A stretch of 64,000 bases of DNA from a virus. The notes below the pieces were generated by a model. That model was not told the origin of the DNA, did not search any database, and was given only the letters and a program-made list of their open reading frames with translations. Shown piece by piece: positions 1 through 7,572 of this stretch. Numbering within the stretch: position 1 is the stretch's first letter; each line of letters opens with the position of its first letter. The position numbers and the translations under genes are program-made. The DNA lies in the IMG/VR virus record IMGVR_UViG_3300037245_002806, positions 1 to 64,000 of that record; one strand, 5' to 3'.

Positions 1-241
1 ATCCGAATCCCGACCCGCTTTCTATATCACTGCCCCCCTTCGTCGGCGCCTTTCTCTGTTTTTCTTTCCCTGGCTTGGCTCCGGCTGTGGTTCTAACCGC
101 GTCCACCAACTCTAACCCCCGCTTGTGGAAATCCCAATGGAATTCGGTGATCCGGTTGGTGCACCGGAAGCAAAAATGATCGTCTTCGCAGTCCTGGCAA
201 TAGCATCGCCCCACCGCCCCGCATGGGAATCTAATCTCCAT
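1..241 (-). CDS. Hypothetical protein with Cys motifs, 3' end outside window
   Basis: Partial gene: the start ATG overlaps the stop of the upstream DUF5131 gene (ATG inside ATGGAGATTAG) and the frame stays open to the left edge, giving 80 codons. The N-terminus has a cysteine/histidine cluster (CYCQDCEDDHFCFRC) suggesting zinc binding. A copy of the dispersed GATATAGA element is read in frame near the edge as GGSDIES. Function unknown. Confidence 0.7.
   Translation of the reverse strand, partial: MEIRFPCGAVGRCYCQDCEDDHFCFRCTNRITEFHWDFHKRGLELVDAVRTTAGAKPGKEKQRKAPTKGGSDIESGSGFG
21..38 (-). repeat. GATATAGA dispersed element, copy 1
   Basis: On the minus strand this reads GGGGGGCAGTGATATAGA. 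It lies inside the partial gene at the left edge and is translated GSDIES in the same reading frame used by the other intragenic copies. Confidence 0.75.
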
Positions 242-986
242 GTGGGAAGCTCTTTCTTTCCTGGCCGTCGAGCATCGCGCCCGCGGCCTTCTTTCCAACT
301 CTGACCCCTTGGGAATTCCATGCGCCCCACTGTTTAAAGAAAAATGGCACCCCTGCGGCGTTGCATTGATCTCTAAGGCTCCGCACCCAATCGGGGCTCA
401 TCGGTCGCGCCCCTGGCCCGCTTTCCCCACCGACCACCACCCAATCTAGAACCCGTAACGCCTCGGTGGCGTCCACCGGCCCCAGTAACGGCTCGAAAGA
501 AACCCACCTTACCGTAGCCGGCGTTTGGCGCAACCACGGCGCCCGGTAGTCGAGGGTTGGCTGGTCCTCTGCTGAGATGCCTAGCCACGTGTTCGATGGT
601 GCCTCGATATCTTCGAACGCCTTCGCCATACGTTCCGCGCGCTTGGTAAGAATTTGAAAGGTGTGGTGTTTTGCCCTTTCTATACGCACCATTATCGAGC
701 AAAAGAACTGGCTCGGCACCTGCTCATGGAATAAATCGGACATCGAGCACACGAAGATCTTTCGTGGGCGCCGCAAAAGCAACGGCTGTTCTAGGCGCTC
801 GGGGTGTAAAGTAACGTTCCGCTCGGCGTTATTCGCCGTCCACGGGTGGAATTTGTTCCGCCGCCCCGATAGGATTAGGCGTTGATCCATTCGCTCGGCA
901 TAGCAATTTAAGCACCCTGGGCTTACCTTGCTGCACCCGACCACCGGATTCCACACCTCGTCGGTCCACTCTATTTTGGTTCCCAT
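231..986 (-). CDS. DUF5131 family protein (phage Gp37/Gp68-like)
   Basis: 251 residues, near the full length of this phage/bacterial family. Visible family marks are IEWTDEVWNP at residues 5-14, the cysteine set C18, C25, C28 (CSKVSPGCLNC, reminiscent of radical-SAM-type clusters), SFEPLLGP, the glycine-rich VVGGESGPGARP and the C-terminal FFFKQWG. The family has no well-established reaction; an Fe-S or radical-SAM-like role is inferred from the cysteine spacing. It is followed directly by an overlapping gene and preceded by a run of small overlapping genes, so it sits in a long operon. Confidence 0.9.
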   Translation of the reverse strand: MGTKIEWTDEVWNPVVGCSKVSPGCLNCYAERMDQRLILSGRRNKFHPWTANNAERNVTLHPERLEQPLLLRRPRKIFVCSMSDLFHEQVPSQFFCSIMVRIERAKHHTFQILTKRAERMAKAFEDIEAPSNTWLGISAEDQPTLDYRAPWLRQTPATVRWVSFEPLLGPVDATEALRVLDWVVVGGESGPGARPMSPDWVRSLRDQCNAAGVPFFFKQWGAWNSQGVRVGKKAAGAMLDGQERKSFPHGD

Positions 987-993
987 GTGGTTT

Positions 994-1224
994 TTATTCC
1001 GCGTATGGTGGGCCGTTGATTAATTGCGACCGAATAACCGCTACCACTTCTTTGCACACCTTGTCCCGCGCCGGCTTGCTGCTCTTGCATCGCTCGGCCA
1101 TTTCGGTGGTAATCGCAATGTTTACCCCGAGCTTGAGGGTTTCGGTATGCTTCGGCTCGCCGTTCCCCGGCTTCGGTGGCGGTGGCCATTTTTTCGGCGC
1201 CAGGATTTTTCGCAGTTTTTTCAT
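994..1224 (-). CDS. Small hypothetical protein
   Basis: 76 residues from an ATG that overlaps the stop of the upstream gene (ATGA). Basic, proline-rich N-terminus (MKKLRKILAPKKWPPPPKPG) followed by a short helical region with a VNIAITTEMAERCK stretch. The next gene upstream carries a similar phrase (ITVSIAISNRMVELSK), so the two neighbours look like diverged paralogues. Function unknown. Confidence 0.7.
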   Translation of the reverse strand: MKKLRKILAPKKWPPPPKPGNGEPKHTETLKLGVNIAITTEMAERCKSSKPARDKVCKEVVAVIRSQLINGPPYAE

Positions 1225-1511
1225 GGCCTTGCCCTCGTTCTCCTCTGCCGGCAAACGCTGCAATCCTGGCCCGGCGGGAAATCGGTACCCTCGCACTCGC
1301 AACGGGTTTCCTCTGAAGGTGGACCTTTTTCGAGTAGCTCGCCTACCAGATCCGCCACATCGGCGCATACCACCGCTCGAACCGCTGGAGACGCCTTGGA
1401 AAGCTCCACCATTCGGTTAGATATTGCGATCGAAACCGTGATCGTTTTCTGGTTTTTGGCTTGGTAGTCCTGGCGCTTTCCGTCTACGCTGTACCCCGAT
1501 ACCGTGATCAT
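1221..1511 (-). CDS. Small hypothetical protein, paralogue of its downstream neighbour
   Basis: 96 residues; the ATG overlaps the preceding stop (ATGA). The central segment TVSIAISNRMVELSKASPAVRAVVCADV parallels the downstream 76-residue protein in order and spacing. The C-terminus carries cysteines (CECEG...CSVC) typical of a small zinc knuckle. Function unknown. Confidence 0.7.
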   Translation of the reverse strand: MITVSGYSVDGKRQDYQAKNQKTITVSIAISNRMVELSKASPAVRAVVCADVADLVGELLEKGPPSEETRCECEGTDFPPGQDCSVCRQRRTRARP

Positions 1512-1840
1512 TCTTTGCCCCTTCCCGGTTGCTCTAGCTTTTCTTCCGCTCTTTCCGCTCGGGCTCTCCATTGATCCGAAATCGCCACCGCTTTGATGGC
1601 CCGTTCCTGCCACCCGTCGCCCCCGCCGGATTCCGGTGGACGCTTTTCGACCACAACCCGCACCGGCGCGCCCTCTTGGATCATAACCGCTAGATCCTTG
1701 GCTAGCACGGTAAAGGTAACGGCAAACAATTCGCCCACCTTGCCCTCCACCTTGACCCCTCTAACGGGGATCTCCTGGCCGTCCAGCAAAACCCGGCTCG
1801 AATGGACGTGGCCGCCCGGTGCGTATATCTCGACCTTCAT
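1508..1840 (-). CDS. Hypothetical protein
   Basis: 110 residues. N-terminal beta-rich segment (MKVEIYAPGGHVHSSRVLLDG) followed by a charged C-terminal helix. Start overlaps the stop of the ParB-like gene. No recognised family. Confidence 0.7.
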   Translation of the reverse strand: MKVEIYAPGGHVHSSRVLLDGQEIPVRGVKVEGKVGELFAVTFTVLAKDLAVMIQEGAPVRVVVEKRPPESGGGDGWQERAIKAVAISDQWRARAERAEEKLEQPGRGKE

Positions 1841-2742
1841 CCCTGGGCCTCATCTTCGGCGTCGGTTGCCTGCTCGAATAGCTTGCGCATCGCCTGGTTG
1901 GCCGTTAGCTCGTGGCCGTAGTGGGATCTCAACCATTCCAGCATTTCGCCCCACTCGATAAACTCCGCCGGCGTCTCGAACCCGAGCACATACCAATCTT
2001 TCCCGACCGGCCCGGCTGAGTACTCGGGATCGGCAACCGCCTTGCTTAGTGCCCCTTGCTCGACAAACCGGATAATCCGGCCCGCCGCGGTTTCCTCGTC
2101 CGGATAGCTCTCTCGAAGTAGCTTTACGAAGTCGTACCACTTCGCTTGTTGCTCCTCATTGTCGAAAATGATCTCGTACCGAATGATCGGCGTGCCTAGC
2201 CCTGGGCTCTTTTTGGGATCGTCTTCGGTGGTCGGTGGCGGTGGCTCGGGCTCGGTCGGTGGCGGTGGCTCCGTCTGCAAAAGGTCCGCGGTGATCCGAT
2301 CCAACGTCTCGGCGTCTATCGCCAAAACGTCGGGGGAAAAGTCGGGCATCTCTTCCATGAGCATTAGGGCTGTTTTGCCTAGCTTCTCTTCGTCTAACAC
2401 GCTCATGTTGGAGATCGTATTATCCCGTACCCGGTAAGCCGCGGCCTCTAACAGGTTTCCCACGAATGGCACTGCCGGCACGTGGGTATAACCGACCACT
2501 TTGGCCGCCCGCAACATCGCATGCCCCTTTTTAAGGGTAAAGCGCCCGTCTCCCGTCGGGAACAATGTAACAGGCTGTAACATGCCGTGATCGGTAAACG
2601 ACTCTGTGATAGCTTGGATCTGCTCTGGGCTGTGGGTGTTCTCGTTTTCTGGATCCTCGTCGATCAACTGCACATCCACTAAGAGCTTTTCGAGACCCGG
2701 CGCACAACTAAAAATCCGCTCTTCAGCTTTCTTCTTTGGCAT
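1837..2742 (-). CDS. ParB-like nuclease-domain protein
   Basis: 301 residues. Residues about 22-95 match the ParB/Srx fold: LIDEDPENENTHSPEQIQAI, then GMLQPVTLFPTGDG and KKGHAMLRAAKVVGYTHVPAV, where GHAMLRAA takes the place of the ParB GERR box. A proline-rich linker (about 155-175) leads to a C-terminal alpha/beta region (IRYEIIFDNEEQQAKWYDFV) of a type found in phage ParB-like proteins next to methylase or terminase genes. No ParA partner is visible, so a DNA-binding or nuclease role is more likely than segregation. The start has a GGGAAG ribosome site. Confidence 0.85.
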   Translation of the reverse strand: MPKKKAEERIFSCAPGLEKLLVDVQLIDEDPENENTHSPEQIQAITESFTDHGMLQPVTLFPTGDGRFTLKKGHAMLRAAKVVGYTHVPAVPFVGNLLEAAAYRVRDNTISNMSVLDEEKLGKTALMLMEEMPDFSPDVLAIDAETLDRITADLLQTEPPPPTEPEPPPPTTEDDPKKSPGLGTPIIRYEIIFDNEEQQAKWYDFVKLLRESYPDEETAAGRIIRFVEQGALSKAVADPEYSAGPVGKDWYVLGFETPAEFIEWGEMLEWLRSHYGHELTANQAMRKLFEQATDAEDEAQG

Positions 2743-2977
2743 TTTTCTTCCCTTTATATTGTTCTTTTAAATAGGCTGTTAGCTTGGTAAAACCCTCGGC
2801 CTCTTCCTGGCCCGAAAAGCCCCGGAAAGAAACCCTAGCCGGATAGGCTTCTGTTACTTCGCCGCCGTCGTCTTCAACAATGAGCACGATAGCCCAACCG
2901 AATAAGTGCAACCCTCGATTAACCCACCACAAAAGCCCGGTTTGGCGGAATTCTCCCCACGTCGCCCGTTTGATCAT
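2723..2977 (-). CDS. Small conserved phage-type hypothetical protein
   Basis: 84 residues from the internal ATG that overlaps the upstream stop (ATGA). N-terminus MIKRATWGEFRQTGLLWWVN is followed by HLFGWAIVLI and acidic/charged regions. It overlaps the ParB-like start by 20 bases. Function not assigned. Confidence 0.7.
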   Translation of the reverse strand: MIKRATWGEFRQTGLLWWVNRGLHLFGWAIVLIVEDDGGEVTEAYPARVSFRGFSGQEEAEGFTKLTAYLKEQYKGKKNAKEES

Positions 2978-3498
2978 TGGCTTGCCCCTTCCCGCCCGGT
3001 GCCCTCGCAATAAGGGCATTCCTTCCCCTCACATTCGACGGCATCGGAATCCTTACCCCGGATCGTGGCCCCGCTGTAGCCTGGTTCCCACGGCGACGGC
3101 TCCCCAGGTAAAGTGCAAAACCTCCACACCGGCCCGGATTCTGCCCACGGTTTTGGGTTTGGCCTTGGCTCGGCTTCGAACGCCGCGATCCTCCACCATG
3201 GGATCCCGTGCTCTCCCCCGGTCTCGGCATCTTCCCAAGTCAGGGCCCCCACGGTGCAATTGTGGAATTTGGCGAGCACCTCGAACCTGGTAAACTTCCG
3301 CTCGGTTTCGCCGGTCTCGTCGCTTACAACCTCGTATTGTTGGTCCCAGAGGGAAATGAGTATCTTATACGACCCGGCGGGTGGGGCAGTCGGCTCGGGA
3401 TTGCTCTCGGGCTCGTCGCCCCGCGCCGCCGGGTGTCCCTCGTCAGACTCTTTCCAGTCCTGTGGCCGTGCTCGCATCTTGATCTTTTCTTCGGCCAT
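2974..3498 (-). CDS. Hypothetical protein with C-terminal CxxC pair
   Basis: 174 residues. Charged, low-complexity N-terminus (residues 1-40), a beta-rich middle, and a C-terminal CEGKECPYCEGTG that resembles a DnaJ-type CxxCxGxG zinc motif. Start ATG lies one base after the stop of the small membrane protein gene. Function unknown. Confidence 0.7.
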   Translation of the reverse strand: MAEEKIKMRARPQDWKESDEGHPAARGDEPESNPEPTAPPAGSYKILISLWDQQYEVVSDETGETERKFTRFEVLAKFHNCTVGALTWEDAETGGEHGIPWWRIAAFEAEPRPNPKPWAESGPVWRFCTLPGEPSPWEPGYSGATIRGKDSDAVECEGKECPYCEGTGREGASQ

Positions 3499-3499
3499 T

Positions 3500-3661
3500 C
3501 TATCGCCCTTCTGTTAGATATGTCCAGAGCCCCGCCGCCAGGACACCCGCTATCCACGGGTTGACATTGTAGGCGATATCGAGCACCGCCAGAATTACCA
3601 GAGAAATAACAAAAACGCCGATACGCTCCGCCCATGCAATTCGGAAGCGCCAATATCTCAC
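3500..3661 (-). CDS. Small membrane protein
   Basis: 53 residues with a GTG start overlapping the upstream TGA (GTGA). Two hydrophobic stretches (IGVFVISLVILAVLDIAY and WIAGVLAAGLWTYL) predict one or two membrane segments. Short, basic N-terminus (VRYWRFRIAWAER). Role unknown. Confidence 0.6.
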   Translation of the reverse strand: MRYWRFRIAWAERIGVFVISLVILAVLDIAYNVNPWIAGVLAAGLWTYLTEGR

Positions 3662-4029
3662 GCCGCCCCCCTTCGGTTTAGATCGACCGCAAGGCGATCC
3701 AAGGCTTTCCGGGCTTGCTTGATCCTCTGGCGGGCAATGGAAATCCGCTTGCCATTAAGGAACTTGCCTCGCTCGTCTCGTCCTTCCATGTCCAAGGTCT
3801 CGACAACCGCGCCGGCATCGTGGAGAAGGTTGGAGCACTTGATCACCGATTTTCTGGCGATCTGCTCGTCGGTGGGGTTTTGGTATTCGAAATTCGGTTT
3901 AGGTGGGCTCTTTTCGTCGCTTAGCTGCTCCGGCTCCTCCGACGGCTTCGAATAGTTTCGAAATTCGAAATTCTCCTCCGGTGGAGTAGGCGCCGGCCCC
4001 GGAGACCGGGGTTGCTCCGGCGCCTTCAT
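3658..4029 (-). CDS. Hypothetical protein with proline-rich N-terminus
   Basis: 123 residues from ATG (MKAPEQPRSPGPAP). Low-complexity N-terminal half contains NFEFRNYSKPSEEPEQ and NFEYQNPTDEQ, a visible internal duplication at DNA level; the helical C-terminal half (RQRIKQARKALDRLAVDL) may be a coiled coil. Start is two bases after the previous stop. Confidence 0.65.
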   Translation of the reverse strand: MKAPEQPRSPGPAPTPPEENFEFRNYSKPSEEPEQLSDEKSPPKPNFEYQNPTDEQIARKSVIKCSNLLHDAGAVVETLDMEGRDERGKFLNGKRISIARQRIKQARKALDRLAVDLNRRGAA

Positions 4030-4030
4030 G

Positions 4031-4174
4031 CTACTCCCCGATGGCTTCGAATAGTCGCCCGCATTTGCAACGCACTTGCCCGTGAATCTCGATTGTTTGT
4101 CCAACGGAAGCACATACCGGACAAGGAACGAACCGCGCGGGATCTGGCTCTTCGCACTTCGGTGGTGTCAACAT
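4031..4174 (-). CDS. Zinc-ribbon mini-protein
   Basis: 47 residues. The pairs CPVC and CKCG, 18 residues apart, form a classic zinc ribbon. The ATG at 4174 was chosen because GAGGGGG lies eight bases upstream; a longer version from 4213 lacks such a site. Confidence 0.6.
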   Translation of the reverse strand: MLTPPKCEEPDPARFVPCPVCASVGQTIEIHGQVRCKCGRLFEAIGE

Positions 4175-4259
4175 AACCGGCCCCCTCGTTTTGTCTGTCT
4201 GCTGTGTGCACATCGCGCATATAAGGTACCCCTCTTTTATGTCGGAATCAAGCTAAAAC

Positions 4260-4469
4260 TTACGGTTTTCGCAAAATGTCCACTTTCCACCCTTTCTGGT
4301 GGCAATATCTAATAACGTCTATACGTTTCCACCCGAGCATCCAACGCAAAATCGGTGCCGTCGTGGTGGTTTGGCCTTTCTCTGTTTTGGCTCGCACCAC
4401 GATCCCATCTACCGTAACGAGCGCCGCCGTAAAATGTGGCGCCTCGATTCGGATTACCTCGGTGGACAC
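4260..4469 (-). CDS. Small hypothetical protein
   Basis: 69 residues from GTG (VSTEVIRIEAPHFTAALV), overlapping the previous gene by 16 bases. Beta-rich N-terminus and a WMLGWKRIDVIRYCHQKGWKV helix. Similar short proteins are common in phages; function unknown. Confidence 0.6.
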   Translation of the reverse strand: MSTEVIRIEAPHFTAALVTVDGIVVRAKTEKGQTTTTAPILRWMLGWKRIDVIRYCHQKGWKVDILRKP

Positions 4470-4651
4470 TCGATCACCTCTCGTATCACCGCCCCAGTCC
4501 TGGGATCTATTCTCTTTACTGGCCCGTGCTCGCCCTCGTTCCTCCATGCCCAATTGCGATACCTGGCCTTTCGGAATCCACTAAGGCCGCCCATCGCCTC
4601 TCTTTTTCTCCTCGCCCGGTGGTTGGCTTGGTTGGATCGCCGCTTATTCAT
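4454..4651 (-). CDS. Small basic hypothetical protein
   Basis: 65 residues, strongly basic N-terminus (MNKRRSNQANHRARRKRE), and VKRIDPRTGAVIREVIECPPR at the end. ATG overlaps the preceding stop (ATGA). Function unknown. Confidence 0.55.
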   Translation of the reverse strand: MNKRRSNQANHRARRKREAMGGLSGFRKARYRNWAWRNEGEHGPVKRIDPRTGAVIREVIECPPR

Positions 4652-4800
4652 TCGTGGCCGCACTTCTCCGGCGCTCGACCGGCCCACCGCATAACCTGGC
4701 ACCGCCGGCATAGTTTTCGCTTCGGCTTTGGCCGGCGCCGGCCCCGTAAGAATTCGACGAAATCCCAAAACCGCACCAAAAGGCTAACCGGTACTTTCAC
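4648..4800 (-). CDS. Small CxxC protein
   Basis: 50 residues from a GTG that overlaps the TGA of the upstream gene (GTGA) and has GGAG nine bases upstream. Contains LCRRCQVMRWAG and a terminal CGHE, a possible zinc knuckle. An ATG at 4818 is an alternative start but lacks a ribosome site. Confidence 0.5.
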   Translation of the reverse strand: MKVPVSLLVRFWDFVEFLRGRRRPKPKRKLCRRCQVMRWAGRAPEKCGHE

Positions 4801-5387
4801 TGGTCCGGCTCCTGCCATGGGATCGTGTCGCCATTTAACTGCCGAATAAGGCGCTCTCTGCACATCGTTCGCTCGAAGCTCGTCCACTCCCGCGCCACGC
4901 CCCGCCAGAATTCGCCGTATCTATTCGGGATCACACCCTCGATCCTTACCGACCCGTCGGGCTCGATACATATCTCCCCACCGCCGTCGGTACTTATCTG
5001 CAAAAGGGCGCAAGTATAGGAAAGCTCCTCGGGCTCGTCTGCGGTAAACGTCCATTGGCCGGGTTGCCCGAGAAACGCCCCAGGTATGCTTTTCTCGCTC
5101 GCCGTGAACCGCCAGGATTCGGTAAACGGTATCGGCTCCCCTTGGTCGGTACCATCCTCGACCCGTTGCCATTCGCCCGCGTCGGTCTGGTACCATCCGT
5201 CGTTTGGCCCGTTGTAAAGCCCCGGCCCAAAATGTATGTTCCCCGGCACCAACTCGGGCTCGAATTTAAGGTGCTCGGGCTCGTTCGCTTGCTCGGCATC
5301 TTTCTCGGCAAAGTAAACCACCACGCTGGCCGCCGCGATAACCGAAAAAAACAGAACCCATAAGCCCCAAAATATCTCTTTTCTCAT
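4797..5387 (-). CDS. Membrane-anchored hypothetical protein
   Basis: 196 residues. One N-terminal transmembrane segment (IFWGLWVLFFSVIAAASVVVYF, residues 4-25) followed by about 170 residues, probably outside the membrane, rich in W, G and acidic residues. ATG preceded by GAGAGGGAGG. Lies directly after the HExxH lipoprotein gene, so both may act at the host envelope. Function unknown. Confidence 0.7.
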   Translation of the reverse strand: MRKEIFWGLWVLFFSVIAAASVVVYFAEKDAEQANEPEHLKFEPELVPGNIHFGPGLYNGPNDGWYQTDAGEWQRVEDGTDQGEPIPFTESWRFTASEKSIPGAFLGQPGQWTFTADEPEELSYTCALLQISTDGGGEICIEPDGSVRIEGVIPNRYGEFWRGVAREWTSFERTMCRERLIRQLNGDTIPWQEPDQ

Positions 5388-5421
5388 AGCGCCTCCCTCT
5401 CTTGGCATAGTCCTTGCATGG

Positions 5422-5883
5422 CTAGTAACATTCCGGCTTTGCCCCCACCTCGCACCCCGGATGGCCAAAGCACCTCGCCAAGGTTGGATGACCCATAGCG
5501 AAAAGTAGTGCATGGCCGGCCTCGTGCCTTACTGCATGTTTGGCCGCCTTGGAATAATGGATCGTTCTCGGCTTTGAGAAATGCCCCCACACGTAGCCGA
5601 GACCCGAAACCCGGTAAACGTCGGTGTAGGTGATCCCCCCGAGGGTGACTGTAACGGGCTCGTGGCCGACGAATCGGTAAGCTGTGGCGTTGTAGTGCAC
5701 CACGCTCGGGAACTCCTCGACCAAGTAGCATTGTGCAATCGCCCACTCTTCCAAGATCCACGGCGCCGGCGTCGGCGTTGGCCCGAGACCACTGCACCCT
5801 AAAAGCCCGCCCGCGGCCAACAAAAGCGCAACCAAAGCGACCACGTTTAAGGCGATCCAGAGAACATAAGCCCCGCCCTTCAT
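5422..5883 (-). CDS. Putative lipoprotein metallopeptidase (HExxH)
   Basis: 153 residues. Residues 7-30 form a signal sequence ending in the lipobox LLGC (C30), so it is probably lipidated and exported. The C-terminal part has HEAGH (H120, E121, H124), the zinc-metallopeptidase signature, followed by H132 and cysteines C138 and C144. The spacing does not match the metzincin HExxHxxGxxH pattern. Start ATG overlaps the stop of a 35-residue membrane peptide. Substrate unknown; envelope remodelling or exclusion of other phages is possible. Confidence 0.65.
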   Translation of the reverse strand: MKGGAYVLWIALNVVALVALLLAAGGLLGCSGLGPTPTPAPWILEEWAIAQCYLVEEFPSVVHYNATAYRFVGHEPVTVTLGGITYTDVYRVSGLGYVWGHFSKPRTIHYSKAAKHAVRHEAGHALLFAMGHPTLARCFGHPGCEVGAKPECY

Positions 5884-5987
5884 CCTAAGCTCCCGCCCGC
5901 GGCCAGCAAAAGGAAAAGCATACAGAGCACCATGGCCAACCACACGAAAAACGGTACGCACCTAAGCTCCAACGGTAACCTGCTCAT
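5880..5987 (-). CDS. Small transmembrane peptide
   Basis: 35 residues with a single hydrophobic segment (VPFFVWLAMVLCMLFLLLAAGG). Both ends use four-base overlaps with the neighbouring genes (ATGA at each side), which supports translation. It precedes the HExxH lipoprotein. Role unknown. Confidence 0.5.
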   Translation of the reverse strand: MSRLPLELRCVPFFVWLAMVLCMLFLLLAAGGSLG

Positions 5988-6268
5988 CCCATCGACTCTC
6001 TTTCGACGTCGGAATCCGCCGGCTTATCGAACCTAGCCCGCAACGCTTGATCGAATATTGTGCATATATCGTTCTCGGTATCGGCTCGGGTAATGATATC
6101 CCTGGCAAGTGCCTTGGAAACCACAAGCTCGGCCCGAATTCGATAGGCTACGCTCTGGAAAGCCGAGCCTTCGCTTTTGTCCATCGCCACGATGACCTTG
6201 GCTCTCGATAGCTCCCTCGCTCTCGTTTCCCTCCGCTCGCAGTCGCACCCCTCGCAATGTCGCTCCAT
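5984..6268 (-). CDS. Small hypothetical protein with Cys-rich N-terminus
   Basis: 94 residues; MERHCEGCDCERRE at the N-terminus suggests metal binding, the rest is helical (ELSRAKVIVAMDKSEGSAFQSV). ATG preceded by AAAGGGGGG. Function unknown. Confidence 0.6.
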   Translation of the reverse strand: MERHCEGCDCERRETRARELSRAKVIVAMDKSEGSAFQSVAYRIRAELVVSKALARDIITRADTENDICTIFDQALRARFDKPADSDVERESMG

Positions 6269-6279
6269 GGAACCCCCCT

Positions 6280-6468
6280 TTAAATTGCCGATTTTAGGAT
6301 CTCGACAAGCTGTCGCGCCACCCTTGCGGCGCTGTGGCGTAAGTCTTCGTTTACCTCTCGAAGTCGCCGGATCTCTCTGCACAGTTTTAGCCGGTCTTCT
6401 TTACTGTTCATCTCGTGGCTTTGGAACTGTAGCCGGCCCAACTCCTCGTCGTGTAATGGTTCTTGCAT
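6280..6468 (-). CDS. Small helical protein
   Basis: 62 residues, almost entirely charged helix (DRLKLCREIRRLREVNEDLRHS), a likely coiled coil. Its ATG lies three bases after the previous stop. Function unknown. Confidence 0.6.
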   Translation of the reverse strand: MQEPLHDEELGRLQFQSHEMNSKEDRLKLCREIRRLREVNEDLRHSAARVARQLVEILKSAI

Positions 6469-6470
6469 CT

Positions 6471-6704
6471 CTACCCCGCTAGAAAATTCGCGCAGATGTA
6501 TTCGAGCGCCAACCCTTCGGGCATCCCCTTCTCGCCCTCGTCCTCTCGGATTTTTCGGATCGCCGCGATGACTGTTTCGTACTGTTCTTCGGTACACCAC
6601 ACCGTTCGGCCCACCCCGGTGTTGGGCATCTGGCCCCGGCCCCGAGCCCGCTGAAAGCTCGACCGGGTGTTGGCTTTGATCTTTTCGAGCATCGGGTTTG
6701 CCAT
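6471..6704 (-). CDS. Small hypothetical protein
   Basis: 77 residues from an ATG overlapping the upstream TAA (TAATG). Contains VWCTEEQYETVIAAIRKIRED and EGLALEYICANFLAG. Function unknown. Confidence 0.6.
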   Translation of the reverse strand: MANPMLEKIKANTRSSFQRARGRGQMPNTGVGRTVWCTEEQYETVIAAIRKIREDEGEKGMPEGLALEYICANFLAG

Positions 6705-6946
6705 TATTCCATGTCCATGGCTGGCGCCACCCGACCATAAAAGCCCCGAACCCTCATGCACTTATTCCCACACCACCCGGCAACCCTTTTTCGTAGCTGG
6801 CCGGTATCGTTCCAAAGCACATGCCCCGACCAATAACGCGCCGGCTTGTAGCACCTTACGCACCGGTTGGTTGCGTTGCGGGGTTTCTCGGAAGTCCGGA
6901 TCTCCCCTTGTAGAACCATTTTTCTTTCCCACTCGGCATCGGTCAT
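6704..6946 (-). CDS. Zinc-ribbon hypothetical protein
   Basis: 80 residues; CVRCYKPARYW and CGNKC make a four-cysteine zinc site. ATG overlaps the previous stop (ATGA). Function unknown. Confidence 0.6.
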   Translation of the reverse strand: MTDAEWERKMVLQGEIRTSEKPRNATNRCVRCYKPARYWSGHVLWNDTGQLRKRVAGWCGNKCMRVRGFYGRVAPAMDME

Positions 6947-7572
6947 TCTTGGCCCCCGCACTCTCCATCGTGGCCTTTGACCTTTTCGCATTGGTCCGAT
7001 CGGCAACCGATTAGACGGCTTGGCGTTGGGCAGTAATTGCCGGTGCAACGGTCTTCCGGCGCCGGCTTGTCGTCCGCCAACTTGGTAGCGGGTACCACGT
7101 GGCCGCCCGGTGTCCTGGTGATGCACTTGCCCTCGTGGCCTTTTTTTAGCTGGCAACGCTGCTCGTAATCTTCGTCGGTAAGCGGCAACCCGGAATATCT
7201 AAACTCGCATTGGTTGGTAAGGTTAACCGTCTCTTCCGGCGCCGGCTTCTCTTTCCAGTCGAGCGCCGTATTGTATTGCACCCCCACGGCACTCATGATC
7301 TTACATGCCCCGAGGTGCCCGTATTCCCGCTGGCACCGATACTCCACCCCGTTGTATGCCCTTTTTATATAGCACTGGTTCTCGGGGTCAACCGGCTTGG
7401 CCGGCACGGTAAACCCGTGATCTTTGCCGACTAGGCCGGTTTCTATATACCTGGCGAACTTACCCGCCCGGTACATGGTTTCTTCGGGGTGTTCGTCCCC
7501 TGCCACTTGCACCGCCGCGGAAAGCGCCGCGATACGAACCAAGCGATCCTGCATCTCGTCTTCGCTTACCAT
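6943..7572 (-). CDS. Cys-rich protein with three GHxGxC repeats
   Basis: 209 residues. After a helical N-terminus it carries three related units: C...C-x5-GHLGAC, C...C-x5-GHEGKC and C-x5-GHDGEC. Each looks like a small metal-binding knuckle with Cys-Cys-His-Cys ligands. The same unit is attached to the MazG-like enzyme encoded immediately upstream. It overlaps the preceding stop by seven bases. The role is unknown; substrate or protein recruitment is an inference. Confidence 0.7.
   Translation of the reverse strand: MVSEDEMQDRLVRIAALSAAVQVAGDEHPEETMYRAGKFARYIETGLVGKDHGFTVPAKPVDPENQCYIKRAYNGVEYRCQREYGHLGACKIMSAVGVQYNTALDWKEKPAPEETVNLTNQCEFRYSGLPLTDEDYEQRCQLKKGHEGKCITRTPGGHVVPATKLADDKPAPEDRCTGNYCPTPSRLIGCRSDQCEKVKGHDGECGGQE

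Noticed and set aside
1837-2742. Plasmid-like ParAB partition system
   Set aside because: No ParA-like ATPase is next to it and the C-terminal domain is of the phage ParB-like nuclease type.
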